A stretch of 63,222 nucleotides of DNA. Source: Pseudomonadota bacterium (lineage in GTDB: Bacteria; Bdellovibrionota_C; UBA2361; OMII01). The DNA is taken from assembly GCA_026390555.1 (NCBI GenBank), contig JAPLFS010000020.1, forward strand, positions 1 to 63,222, written 5' to 3'. Below, piece by piece: positions 63,123-63,222 of this stretch. Made by a program: the position numbers and the translations under genes. The notes under the pieces were generated by a model that saw only the letters and a list, made by a program, of their open reading frames with translations, made no database searches and was not told the origin of the DNA. How positions within the stretch are numbered: position 1 is the stretch's first letter; each line of letters opens with the position of its first letter.

Positions 63123-63222
63123 ATGAGGCGAATATCTGTATTGTGGCTTTCGGGGACAATACCAATTAAATTTGGCGAGCTAGCAGAAAAGAGAGGTAGC
63201 CCAATTGTCTTTGAATGGGACA
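63123..63222 (+). CDS. HipA-like kinase toxin, partial (cut by window end)
   Basis: Only 33 codons are visible. ATG 63123 opens MRRISVLWLSGTIPIKFGEL, then AEKRGSPIVFEWD, the pattern of the HipA N-terminal subdomain (a short sheet then G-x-L-x-x-x-x-G-x-x-x-F-x-Y/W). The kinase core lies beyond the window. It follows the HTH gene by two bases, the usual HipBA order. The full length and activity cannot be judged. Confidence 0.7.
   Translation, partial: MRRISVLWLSGTIPIKFGELAEKRGSPIVFEWD

Overview
The window comes from a Gram-negative bacterium. It encodes apolipoprotein N-acyltransferase (Lnt), an MlaA-type outer-membrane lipid protein, an OmpA-like lipoprotein, an MltB-type lytic transglycosylase and a flagellin. 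Protein-level resemblance is mixed, and there is no rRNA, so I do not name a phylum; a deep-branching proteobacterial or Bdellovibrionota/Myxococcota-like lineage is only a guess.

Layout. (1) 1-600: the 3' end (domains V-VI) of a group II intron running off the left edge, then about three copies of a 113-114 bp tandem repeat. (2) 617-16.7 kb: ordinary chromosome, with glycogen phosphorylase, an alpha/beta hydrolase, Mg2+ transporters MgtE and CorA, MltB/HolA, PEP carboxykinase, two unrecognised genes, and an aminotransferase-MlaA-OsmC unit with 4-bp overlaps. (3) 16.8-30.1 kb: a horizontally acquired, visibly AT-richer island bounded by broken IS66, IS91 and ISL3 elements and carrying one intact IS4-family element with a 9-bp target duplication. 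It holds a small protein + DUF6879-like + XRE/DUF5753-like regulatory cassette with paired operators, then seven tightly spaced enzyme genes (Gfo/Idh oxidoreductase, DegT/StrS aminotransferase, NUDIX, P-loop kinase, HAD phosphatase, formyltransferase, ATP-grasp ligase). They look like a small, uncharacterised pathway for an N-acylated or formylated amino-sugar or aminocyclitol. (4) 30.1-41 kb: an SH3-domain protein, a flagellin, a double AAA+ ATPase followed by a 1055-residue helical-repeat protein (annexin-like in places), glutathione peroxidase and an orphan VirD4/TraG-type ATPase. (5) 41.2-54 kb: housekeeping genes, namely thiolase, OmpA, lnt-eno, ftsB-like, DUF721/dciA-like, rsmD, and a complete 2-oxoacid dehydrogenase unit (E2, fused E1 alpha-beta, Lpd) with tdk and lipB. 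(6) 54.3-62.8 kb: an accessory zone where nearly every gene or small unit is separated from the next by a short repeat. Several repeat families carry the same tip, C-ATTGGTAC-(G)GGGTCAC. (7) 62.8 kb to the end: a HipB/HipA-type module cut by the window edge.

The most interesting features are the island with its duplicated operator (CATAGTC-N9-GACTAT), the repeat-punctuated accessory array in which two unrelated genes share one 138-bp upstream module, and a 215-bp MITE with 8-bp target duplications and IS66-like tips, one copy of which supplies a new C-terminus to lipB.
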